DNA from: Gemmatimonadota bacterium
GTDB lineage: Bacteria; Gemmatimonadota; Gemmatimonadetes; Gemmatimonadales; GWC2-71-9
NCBI GenBank assembly: GCA_022573095.1
Contig: JACZUR010000031.1
Location: 1-14,168 of the forward strand
Length of the DNA: 14,168 nucleotides
Direction: 5' to 3'
The notes beneath the pieces were generated by a model. It worked only from the letters and a program-made list of their open reading frames with translations, was not told the DNA's origin and did no database searches. The position numbers were made by a program, and so were the translations under genes. Below are positions 7,430 through 13,750 of this stretch, in pieces; the first letter of the stretch is position 1; each line of letters opens with the position of its first letter.

Positions 7430-9072
7430 AAGAACCAAGTTCGGAGACCCCGACCCAAGGGACCCAACCCGGCCAGCGGTCCGCGCCAAGCGCCGCACTG
7501 TTGATCGATTTCGATAACGTCACACTGGGAATTCGTTCTGACCTCCAACAGCACCTCAAGAGACTCCTGAGTTCGGAAGTTTTCAAAGGCAAGATTTCGG
7601 TTCAGAGGGCGTACGCCGATTGGAGGCGGTATCCGCAATATATCGTTCCTCTCTCTGAATCGTCGATCGATCTAATTTTCGCGCCTGCGTTCGGCGCAAA
7701 CAAGAAGAACGCGACTGATATTCGGCTGGCAATCGACGCTCTTGAGTTGGTGTTTACGAGACCCGAGATCGGTACGTTTGTACTGCTGTCGGGCGACGGA
7801 GATTTTTCGAGTCTGGTGCTCAAGCTCAAGGAATATGGTAAGTATGTGATCGGTGTCGGTATCCGCGAGTCGTCGAGCGATCTCTTGGTACAGAACTGCG
7901 ACGAGTACTACAACTACAATGAGTTGACCGGATTTGCCCGGGAAGGTAGCGAGGAACCGGTCCGCCGCGATCCGTGGGTGTTGGTGGTGGAGGCGGTGGT
8001 TCGAATGAAAGACCGCGGCGACGTAATGCGGTCCGATAGACTGAAGCAGGTCATGCAGGAGGTTGACCCCCATTTTACCGAGAAAGACGCCGGCTTCAAC
8101 CGGTTTGGCAAGTTTATTGTGGAAGCCGGTAAGAGATCGTTGTTGGTCCTCAAGAAACTCGACAATGGTCAGTACGAGATCGACATCGGACCCGACGCCA
8201 ACGTGCCGGTTGAGTCCGAGATCGACTCGATGGCGACAATTGCAGCTGTCTCGGAGTTGCCGAAGAAAACGGCTCCGCGGTCGGAGATTACGCTTGCGAG
8301 AGCGTTTGAACTGTTGACGCAGTCTTTGAAAGAGTTGGGAAACGGTACGTGTGAAGCGGAAACTGTTCGTGAGAAGATGGTCAGTCTCAACGACAACAAG
8401 ACCGATCCCGTTATGCAAGGATCTCGATTCACCCGGCTGTTGAGACAGGCTCACGACGCTGAGTTAATCGAGGTCGCAAGGAACAAGGAGACGGGTTACC
8501 TGGTTCGTCCTGTCGGACGGACTGAAGGTGGATCTGTGCAGGAGCAAGCCGTGCGTGCCGAAGCGAGGCCCACGGCTTCGCGTAGAAAGTCGCCGAGCAA
8601 GGGACCGTCGGGTTCTAAGGCTGCGGGGCGGAAGGGTGTGGGTTACAGGAAAGGTAGTGCGGGTCGTAAGCCTGTTGTGCAGGACGATGCGGGGCGTTCG
8701 GATGCAGGTGAGCAGCGCGGATCGGTTAAACCCAAGAGTGCTGGAGAGCAGGTCGCAGCTGACGGGATTCCCGGTTCTGGCAAGCTCGCTAGGCCGAAGA
8801 AACAGAGATCCCCACGTAAGGCTCCTTCGACTATAGCTAAATCAGCTGACTCAGCCCGAGGGGGTGGGCCAAGACAAAGGGTTCGCAAGCCGCCCCGGTC
8901 AAGCGACGGGCTAAGTCGTCGCGGCCGAGCCAGAATTCACGTAGTACAGAAAAGCGGGCGGTCCAAAAAATGGAAGCCGAACGCCCGACTGACGATTCCA
9001 AGGGTGAGGGCCCGGACAGCGGGTCGAAGATGGATGAGAAGGGTCGTGATCGCAAGACAAAAGGTTTTCTGA
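7426..9072 (+). CDS. NYN-domain putative RNase with LOTUS (OST-HTH)-like regions and a basic tail, apparently frameshifted near its end
   Basis: The first 165 residues are a NYN (PIN-like, LabA/DUF88) domain: LLIDFDN with Asp28, Asp30 and Asn31, ATDIRLAIDAL with Asp98, and SGDGDF with Asp124 and Asp126. These acids form the metal site of the family, which is predicted to cut RNA. Residues about 182-255 match an OST-HTH/LOTUS domain, an RNA-binding winged helix (GFNRFGKFIVEAG). Residues about 287-362 look like a second, diverged one (GSRFTRLLRQA). From about 370 on the protein is rich in Lys, Arg, Ser and Gly, probably disordered and nucleic-acid binding. The start is GTG 7426, overlapping the stop of the ligase by 4 bases. 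In the sequence as given the frame ends at 9072, but from about base 8865 a different frame is more protein-like and ends at 9140, so the last 70 or so residues are probably an artefact of a one-base shift. NYN plus LOTUS architecture is known in bacterial and eukaryotic RNA regulators; the target here is unknown. Confidence 0.85.
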   Translation: MKEPSSETPTQGTQPGQRSAPSAALLIDFDNVTLGIRSDLQQHLKRLLSSEVFKGKISVQRAYADWRRYPQYIVPLSESSIDLIFAPAFGANKKNATDIRLAIDALELVFTRPEIGTFVLLSGDGDFSSLVLKLKEYGKYVIGVGIRESSSDLLVQNCDEYYNYNELTGFAREGSEEPVRRDPWVLVVEAVVRMKDRGDVMRSDRLKQVMQEVDPHFTEKDAGFNRFGKFIVEAGKRSLLVLKKLDNGQYEIDIGPDANVPVESEIDSMATIAAVSELPKKTAPRSEITLARAFELLTQSLKELGNGTCEAETVREKMVSLNDNKTDPVMQGSRFTRLLRQAHDAELIEVARNKETGYLVRPVGRTEGGSVQEQAVRAEARPTASRRKSPSKGPSGSKAAGRKGVGYRKGSAGRKPVVQDDAGRSDAGEQRGSVKPKSAGEQVAADGIPGSGKLARPKKQRSPRKAPSTIAKSADSARGGGPRQRVRKPPRSSDGLSRRGRARIHVVQKSGRSKKWKPNARLTIPRVRARTAGRRWMRRVVIARQKVF

Positions 9073-9140
9073 AGAGAGTCAGTGATGTCGTCCAGAGGAA
9101 GATCTTGAGAGATCCTGCCGCGCAGTATGATCCTGATTGA
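8865..9140 (+). other. Out-of-frame C-terminal tail of the NYN gene (frameshift at the G run 8860-8864)
   Basis: Read in the frame that starts with TGG 8865, this stretch encodes a Lys/Arg/Ser/Gln-rich continuation of the basic tail. It includes AAPVKRRAKSSRPSQNSR, then an acidic patch (PTDDSKGEGPDSG), and a helix-like end with FLKRVSDVVQRKIL and PAAQYDPD, stopping at TGA 9138. Adding one G to the five-G run at 8860-8864 joins it to the upstream frame and gives a protein of about 571 residues. The stop would then fall 3 bases before the glycosylase start, matching the tight spacing in this operon. A sequencing indel in a homopolymer is the simplest explanation. A true inactivating or regulatory shift is possible, though the site is not a classical X XXY YYZ slippery heptamer. 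Confidence 0.65.
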
Positions 9141-9143
9141 GGC

Positions 9144-9755
9144 GTGATCAGCGGGTTGCTGCCTGTCGGCTTCTATGCGCGCGATGCTGTTAGTGTCGCG
9201 CGCGATCTATTGGGGTGTACCCTGCGCACTGCGTTCGGCGGGGCGGTAACGTCGGGGAGAATCGTCGAGGTAGAGGCTTATGTTGGCGCGGAGGATCCCG
9301 CCGCTCACGGCTTCCGAGGCCGCCGGTCTGCCAGGAACGAATGCCTCTTCGGACCGCCAGGGACTTCGTACGTTTACTTCATCTATGGAATGCATTGGTG
9401 CTTCAACGCCGTGGTCCTGCCCGAAGGTGTACCCGCCGCCGTCTTGATCCGAGCACTCGAGCCGCTCGAAGGACTGGAGACGATGCGAGAGAGGAGGGGA
9501 AGCGTGAAAGACGGGATACTCTGTGCCGGACCGAGCCGCCTGAGTCAAGCGCTAGGTATCAACGGTGATCTGAACGGCGTAGCGCTGACGGGCGAAGATA
9601 TCGCGATCTGCGGCTCGAACCGGCAGGCTCCTAAGATCGAGACGACTTTGCGCATCGGGATCACCAAGGCGAAGGACTGGCCGCTCAGGTTTATCGTTAA
9701 GGATTCGAGGTGGGTGTCCAGAAAGGCGTCTCCGCCCCCGCCCCCGCCGAAATAA
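9144..9755 (+). CDS. mpg: 3-methyladenine (alkyladenine) DNA glycosylase, AAG/MPG family
   Basis: Monofunctional base-excision repair glycosylase that flips out and removes alkylated or deaminated purines. 203 residues, the normal bacterial length. Motifs follow the human AAG order: EVEAY with the water-activating Glu44 and Tyr46, AAHGFRG with His55, RNECLFGPPGTSYVYFIYGMHW (about residues 64-85), and a downstream Asn88. The product-side loop is GPSRLSQALGI, near the usual GPGRLTxALGI. The start GTG 9144 stands 3 bases after the restored NYN stop. The last residues are six prolines and a lysine, encoded by a C-rich run (9731-9750) that is prone to slippage; the fold is complete without them. 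It is last in the plus-strand operon and converges on the KBL gene 28 bases away. Cells use it against alkylation damage; its link to the NYN gene is positional only. Confidence 0.92.
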   Translation: MISGLLPVGFYARDAVSVARDLLGCTLRTAFGGAVTSGRIVEVEAYVGAEDPAAHGFRGRRSARNECLFGPPGTSYVYFIYGMHWCFNAVVLPEGVPAAVLIRALEPLEGLETMRERRGSVKDGILCAGPSRLSQALGINGDLNGVALTGEDIAICGSNRQAPKIETTLRIGITKAKDWPLRFIVKDSRWVSRKASPPPPPPK

Positions 9756-9783
9756 CAATCGCAGCTGCGTTTATGCGGACCCG

Positions 9784-10983
9784 CTAGATCAGGTCCAGGG
9801 TCTTGCCGACCTTTTCAAAAGCGCTTAACGCGTGATCTAAGTCTTCTTGGGAGTGTCCCGCGGAGACTTGGCATCGAACCCGTGCCTCTCCTTTCGGAAC
9901 AACCGGATATCCGAATCCGGTTACAAAAACACCTGCATCGAGCAACATGTTGCTCATCTGAATCGCTTTGGATGTTTCACCGAGGATGACCGGAATGATC
10001 GGAGTGTCTCCTTCAATCGGCTTGAAGCCTAGTTCTAGGAGTCGCTTCCTGAAATAGGCGGCGTTGTCGTGAAGGGTACTCACGAGTTCGGGGTGGTTTT
10101 CAAGGTACTTGACCGCTGCGAGTGCGCTACCTGCCACTGTGCATGGCAGGGCATTGGAGAAGAGTTGAGGGCGGGATCGCTGGGTGAGATAGTCGCACAC
10201 CTCAGCGGAGGCAGCAACAAACCCGCCCGCGGCTCCGCCGAGGGCCTTCCCGAGCGTTGACGTAATGATGTCGATTTCGCCAAACACGCCGAGGTGTTCC
10301 GCTGAGCCTCTACCGGATTTTCCAAGGACACCGGTTGCGTGCGAGTCGTCGACAGCCACGATCGCATCGTACTTACGCGCCAGCTCCACGATGTCCGGTA
10401 GTTTCGCTATGTCACCTTCCATGGAGAAGATCCCGTCAGTGAAGATGAGACGGGTACGCCGGTCTTGAGATTCACGCAGTTTATCTTCCAAATCTGCCAT
10501 ATCGGAGTGCCTGTAGACTGCAGATGCGCATTTTGTTAAGGCTTTCGCGAGCCGTATCGAGTCTATGATCGATGCATGGTTTAGCTGGTCGGAAATCACG
10601 ATGTCGTTAGCACCCAGGAGAGTTGGGCATACGCCCTCGTTCGCGTTCCAGCAAGACACAAAAGTTAACGAGCTTTCAGTGCCCACAAATTTTGCCAGAG
10701 CTTGTTCGAGGTCTCGGTGGATCGTGAACGTTCCGCATATGAAGCGCACGCTCGATGTGCCGGCCCCATACTGCGCCAATGCGTCCTGGCCGCCCTGGAT
10801 TACTTCGCGCGTATTCGCAAGACCGAGGTAGTTGTTGGATGAAAGGATTATGACTTCGCCGTGTCCCTCCATGATCACACGAGAGTCTTGGGGTGAGTCA
10901 AGATGATTAAGCGACTTATAGACGCCGTCGCTCTTGAATTGGTTCAGTTCACTCCGAAGCCGTGTGTCTAGTGAGCTTCCCAT
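9784..10983 (-). CDS. kbl: 2-amino-3-ketobutyrate CoA ligase (glycine C-acetyltransferase)
   Basis: PLP-dependent alpha-oxoamine synthase that splits 2-amino-3-ketobutyrate with CoA into glycine and acetyl-CoA, the second step of threonine breakdown. 399 residues, close to the E. coli enzyme. Visible motifs are SSNNYLGLA (about 48-56), YGAGTSSVRFICGT (72-85), LNHASIIDS with His136 stacking on PLP, VDDSHATGVLG (211-221), and TSTLGKALGGAAGG with the PLP lysine at 246. The C-terminal RVRCQVSAGHSQEDLD is the conserved substrate-binding end. The start is ATG 10983, only 6 bases after the stop of the dehydrogenase gene. There is no strong ribosome binding site, so it is probably translationally coupled. 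Together the two genes convert threonine into glycine and acetyl-CoA. Confidence 0.96.
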   Translation of the reverse strand: MGSSLDTRLRSELNQFKSDGVYKSLNHLDSPQDSRVIMEGHGEVIILSSNNYLGLANTREVIQGGQDALAQYGAGTSSVRFICGTFTIHRDLEQALAKFVGTESSLTFVSCWNANEGVCPTLLGANDIVISDQLNHASIIDSIRLAKALTKCASAVYRHSDMADLEDKLRESQDRRTRLIFTDGIFSMEGDIAKLPDIVELARKYDAIVAVDDSHATGVLGKSGRGSAEHLGVFGEIDIITSTLGKALGGAAGGFVAASAEVCDYLTQRSRPQLFSNALPCTVAGSALAAVKYLENHPELVSTLHDNAAYFRKRLLELGFKPIEGDTPIIPVILGETSKAIQMSNMLLDAGVFVTGFGYPVVPKGEARVRCQVSAGHSQEDLDHALSAFEKVGKTLDLI

Positions 10984-10989
10984 AGTTCA

Positions 10990-12024
10990 TCAACTACCGA
11001 TATTGAGGATAACTTTTCCGGCTTCACCTGATCTGATAGCAACAAGAGCTTGATCGATTTCTTCAAGAGTGAACTCGTGTGTAATAACGGGTGTGGGGTC
11101 CAGGAGCCCGGAAGAGAGAAACCGCCTCATCTGTAGCCACGTTTCGTACATCCTTCTTCCTATTACTCCGTAGACTGTGATTCCCTTGAAAATGATCTCG
11201 TTCGCTAGATCGAGCGGGACGGGACTGCTGGGCAGTCCCAACAGTTGCACCCGTCCTCCCAACCTGACGCTCTTGAAAGCGTCATGCAGTGCGTCGGGGT
11301 GTCCCGACATCTCGCACACAATGTCCACTCCCTCGCCGGCGGTTTCGTCCTTCACCCTCGCGGAGACATCGTCGGTGTTTGGGTTGAGGAGCACATCGGC
11401 TCCCATGCTTTTGGCGAGTGTTAGCCTGTTGGGCATGATATCGGTTGCTATCACGGGCGAGGCACCAGCCGCTCTGGCTATTCCGACCGCGAAACATCCG
11501 ATCGGGCCGCATCCCAGGATGAGGACAGAGTGTCCAGCTATCTCGGTGGTAAGTACCGTGTGAAACGCGTTTCCGAGCGGATCCATTATTGCCCCAACTC
11601 GCGTGGGGATTGTGTTCAAGGGTATGACATTGGTTGCCGGCATCGAGATGAAGTCGGCAAAGGCTCCGTCACGGTCCACTCCGATGATGCTTGTGTTCTG
11701 GCAGATATGTCCGTTTCCCGTACGACATTGATTGCAGTGCCCACACACGATGTGGCTCTCGGCGGTCACCAACTGCCCGACTGCAAACTGCGTGCGAACA
11801 GCGGAGCCAACCTCCACTATCTCCCCGGCGAACTCATGCCCCAAGGTAAGTGGTGGTCTGATTCGGCTCTGGGCCCACACGTTCCAGTCTGCGATATGTA
11901 AATCGGTGCCACAAAGCCCTGCGTAATGGACTTTGATCAGAATGTCATTGGATCCACACTGCGGTTTTTCTACGTCCGTGACTACCAATCCGGCGGAAGC
12001 GGTTGTTTTCGTTATCGCGCGCAT
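10990..12024 (-). CDS. tdh: L-threonine 3-dehydrogenase, zinc-dependent
   Basis: Medium-chain dehydrogenase that oxidises L-threonine to 2-amino-3-ketobutyrate with NAD+, which the neighbouring KBL then cleaves. From ATG 12024 the protein has 344 residues, matching E. coli TDH within a few residues. Catalytic zinc ligands are Cys38 (GLCGTDLH), His63 and Glu64 (LGHEFAGE). The structural zinc is held by Cys94, Cys97, Cys100 and Cys108 (CGHCNQCRTGNGHIC). MDPLGNAFHT at 147-156 is typical of the family. The Rossmann motif GCGPIG lies at 171-176. The open frame continues nine codons upstream to a TTG at 12051, but family alignment from memory begins at the inner Met (MRAITKTT), so I chose ATG 12024. 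It is the first gene of the tdh-kbl pair and lies 43 bases after the formate-dehydrogenase remnant on the same strand. Confidence 0.95.
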   Translation of the reverse strand: MRAITKTTASAGLVVTDVEKPQCGSNDILIKVHYAGLCGTDLHIADWNVWAQSRIRPPLTLGHEFAGEIVEVGSAVRTQFAVGQLVTAESHIVCGHCNQCRTGNGHICQNTSIIGVDRDGAFADFISMPATNVIPLNTIPTRVGAIMDPLGNAFHTVLTTEIAGHSVLILGCGPIGCFAVGIARAAGASPVIATDIMPNRLTLAKSMGADVLLNPNTDDVSARVKDETAGEGVDIVCEMSGHPDALHDAFKSVRLGGRVQLLGLPSSPVPLDLANEIIFKGITVYGVIGRRMYETWLQMRRFLSSGLLDPTPVITHEFTLEEIDQALVAIRSGEAGKVILNIGS

Positions 12025-12067
12025 TGATTTATTCGGAAGAGTGCGGGTCAATTAAGATCGCTGTAAC

Positions 12068-12829
12068 TCAGCTTGCGGGCACGGACTCAATTTTCACCGC
12101 TGAGATCTTGAGTTCGGGCATCTTCGCGTGCGGTTCCAGGACTGGACTGGTGAGCAGGTTCGCAGCCGCCTCCCGATAGTGGAAGGGAACAAACACCTGC
12201 TTCCTGGCGACACGATCGGATATTCTCACGGAAATTATGATGGAGTTTCGGCGGCTGGTCAACTTAGCCAAATCTCCATCAGCAAGCCCGAGGGCGACTG
12301 CGTCGTCGGGATGTATCTCCATTGTAGCGATCGGTTCTATCGCATCTAATCCCTGCGAGCGGCGCGTCATAGTGCCGGTGTGCCAGTGATACAACTGCCG
12401 GCCGGTGTTCATAATGAAGGGGAATTCGTCATCCGGGAGCTCATCCGGGTCGGAGTATTGGGCAGGTTGAAAGGATGCTCTTCCATCTTTCGTCGGAAAA
12501 GATTCCGCGAATAGGTAACTGGTTCCCGGGTGGTCACGATTGGGTACTGGATATTGTAGTCCACCCCCGCTCAATCGGTCGTAGCTTACCCCCGTCCATG
12601 ACGGAGCCACGCGGCTAACTTCATCCATTACGCTTTCCGGGGAATCAAACTCCGTCTTGAGGCCACACCCAGCTACCGAAACCAGACAGATACGACAGTT
12701 TCCGACTATTGGCAATTTGGGATACCAACACAAGGTGGGAATAGCTATGTGGGCCGATCTGGCAGCCTCGAAAATCGTACAACCGTCACCTGCGGTTACC
12801 GGGGATCCGTTGATGGTCACATTAGGCAT
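12068..12829 (-). CDS. Internally deleted formate dehydrogenase alpha subunit: 2Fe-2S ferredoxin end joined to molybdopterin C-terminal end
   Basis: From ATG 12829 this encodes about 253 residues; a TTG at 12865 would add 12. Residues 1-53 are the NuoG/FdhA-type 2Fe-2S domain: VTINGSPVTAGDGCTIFEAA, then Cys34 (LCWYP), Cys45 and Cys48 (GNCRICLV). From about residue 55 the text is the far C-terminal part of a NAD-linked or ferredoxin-linked formate dehydrogenase catalytic subunit. It has SPESVMDEV, then GRQLYHWHTGTMTRR, MEIHPDDAVALGLADGD, VFVPFHYREAAANLLTS and KMPELKISAVKIE. The fourth 2Fe-2S cysteine, the 4Fe-4S domains and the whole molybdenum active site, several hundred residues in a normal protein of about 900, are absent. 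The join is in frame near 12665-12673. It cannot be a working formate dehydrogenase. It is either a recent in-frame deletion on the way to loss or a small protein kept for another use. No partner Fdh or Nuo-like subunit is nearby. Confidence 0.8.
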   Translation of the reverse strand: MPNVTINGSPVTAGDGCTIFEAARSAHIAIPTLCWYPKLPIVGNCRICLVSVAGCGLKTEFDSPESVMDEVSRVAPSWTGVSYDRLSGGGLQYPVPNRDHPGTSYLFAESFPTKDGRASFQPAQYSDPDELPDDEFPFIMNTGRQLYHWHTGTMTRRSQGLDAIEPIATMEIHPDDAVALGLADGDLAKLTSRRNSIIISVRISDRVARKQVFVPFHYREAAANLLTSPVLEPHAKMPELKISAVKIESVPAS

Positions 12830-13014
12830 GGACAAAATATGGATGATGCGCCGGGTGGGTGGCAAGTGATGCGCAATAGAGAGACACCGAATCAGTCAGT
12901 TTGGGATCCAAAAATGAAGCGGAGAGAGATACGGTCGAGCGTTTTCGGATGCCTCATCGCGACGACCGATCCGAATCTGGATAGATCCGGAAGTGCCAAC
13001 GAGCAAAAAAAGTA

Positions 13015-13040
13015 TTGCGCGAATTCACTTAGTCTATAAT
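13015..13040 (+). promoter_or_regulatory. Possible plus-strand promoter with a perfect -10 hexamer
   Basis: TATAAT is perfect at 13035-13040. The nearest -35-like TTGCGC at 13015-13020 leaves only 14 bases, so the spacing is short. A weaker GTATTG at 13012-13017 would give 17. A matching TATTAT can also be read on the minus strand at 13037-13042. If used on the plus strand, the histone-like gene would have a leader of roughly 345 bases. Confidence 0.35.
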
Positions 13041-13257
13041 ATTCGGTTCGGTTTTAAGCGCTTGTTGGATGCCAACTTGATGTCTGAAACAAGACGCGTG
13101 ACGAAAATCGAATCGAAAAACAAAATTGCCGTTGCTGGTTCGGTAACGGTGACAGTCCTTTTTTCCCCCAAAGCAAAACGAATCCAGGTGACATGATTCG
13201 ATCACCGATGTTAACCAGTTACCGTGGAATTGATGTTGCTGCGTTGGGGTGGAGCTT

Positions 13258-13277
13258 CGGAGATACAGCTATCTCCG
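13258..13277 (+). promoter_or_regulatory. Perfect 8-bp hairpin in the leader of the histone-like gene
   Basis: CGGAGATA (13258-13265) and TATCTCCG (13270-13277) are exact inverted repeats around a 4-base loop CAGC. No T tract follows, so it is not a typical terminator. It may be an operator, an RNA stability element, or part of a leader structure. Confidence 0.4.
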
Positions 13278-13392
13278 ATATCAGCAGGGAATCGCGAGAT
13301 CTCCTGTGCGAGCGAAGCGGAAGCGCGGCGGAGATTGCCGCACCAGTGGTCGGACACATCTCCGGTCGCGAACTTTAATCCGGGAGGATTGC

Positions 13393-13680
13393 ATGGCCGC
13401 AAAGCGAAAGGCTGCCAAGAAACGTAGGGTAGTAAAGAAGAAGGCGACCAAGCGCAAGGCAACCAAGCGCAAGGCAACCAAGCGCAAGGCAACCAAACGC
13501 AAGGCAACCAAGCGTAAGGCTGTGAAACGCAAGGGTGGCAAGAAGAAGGCAGCCAAGAAGAAGGCAGCCAAGAGAAGGCCTGCTAAGAGGAAGAAGGCAG
13601 CGGGGAAGAAGGCTGCCAGGAGAAGGCCTGCCAAGAAGAAGGCAGCCAAGAGAAAGACGGCTAAAAGGAGAAGGCGCTAG
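13393..13680 (+). CDS. Histone H1-like, lysine/alanine-repeat DNA-binding protein
   Basis: A 95-residue protein made almost only of Lys, Arg, Ala and some Thr and Pro. Five copies of Lys-Ala-Thr-Lys-Arg stand at residues 17-41. They are followed by KKAAKKKAAKRRPAKR-like repeats to the C-terminus, which ends in four arginines. Such H1-like proteins (as in Hc1/HctB and AlgP tails) bind DNA without sequence preference and help compact the nucleoid. The start is fixed by GGGAGG at 13382-13387, 5 bases before ATG 13393; the open frame extends further upstream to 13249 but that part is not basic and has no binding site. The gene stands alone and is followed by a strong hairpin. No globular domain is present, so function is inferred from composition only. 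Confidence 0.8.
   Translation: MAAKRKAAKKRRVVKKKATKRKATKRKATKRKATKRKATKRKAVKRKGGKKKAAKKKAAKRRPAKRKKAAGKKAARRRPAKKKAAKRKTAKRRRR
13441..13515 (+). repeat. Five tandem 15-base repeats inside the histone-like gene
   Basis: Units start at 13441, 13456, 13471, 13486 and 13501, each close to AAGGCAACCAAGCGC. They differ at one position each in units 1, 4 and 5. Each unit adds one Lys-Ala-Thr-Lys-Arg, so copy-number change would keep the frame and alter only tail length. The near-identity at third codon positions points to recent expansion by slippage or unequal recombination. Confidence 0.9.
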
Positions 13681-13710
13681 CCGGTTCCTCTTTCTCTCTA
13701 ACATTGCACT

Positions 13711-13733
13711 GGGGCCGGCACGCTGCCGGCCCC
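13711..13733 (+). terminator. Strong hairpin terminator after the histone-like gene
   Basis: GGGGCCGGCA (13711-13720) pairs perfectly with TGCCGGCCCC (13724-13733) around a 3-base loop CGC. The following bases are only loosely T-rich (GTTTAGGGTTTCTT, from about 13739). It sits between two convergent genes, so it may stop transcription from both sides. Confidence 0.7.
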
Positions 13734-13750
13734 GCGGCGTTTAGGGTTTC

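Larger units (their letters stand above)
12866..13392. other. Divergent intergenic region, no supported gene
   Basis: This stretch separates the minus-strand dehydrogenase remnant from the plus-strand histone-like gene. Short open frames (for example plus 12993-13196) have no recognisable product and no ribosome binding site. It does contain an A-rich run at 13005-13011, a perfect TATAAT, a T/C homopolymer tract around 13159-13170, and an 8-bp perfect hairpin near 13258-13277. It most likely holds promoters and the leader of the histone-like gene. Confidence 0.6.

Noticed and set aside
8857..8868. Programmed -1 frameshift signal at the G run
   Set aside because: The bases do not form an X XXY YYZ heptamer in the reading frame, and I see no clear downstream pseudoknot. 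A homopolymer indel explains it more simply.
9756..9783. Palindrome CGCAGCTGCG between the convergent glycosylase and kbl genes considered as a terminator
   Set aside because: The palindrome has no room for a loop and no T tract follows; it is too short to call.
12993..13196. Short plus-strand frame between the dehydrogenase remnant and the H1-like gene
   Set aside because: No Shine-Dalgarno and unremarkable residues. It crosses the perfect TATAAT, so it looks like promoter DNA.
13441..13515. Tandem repeats considered as a CRISPR array or origin iterons
   Set aside because: Units are 15 bases with no spacers, in frame, and encode a repeated pentapeptide.
13281..13704. Minus-strand frames rich in Leu, Ala and Phe that look like membrane proteins
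   Set aside because: They are the antisense reading of Lys/Ala/Arg codon repeats; the plus frame has a strong ribosome binding site.
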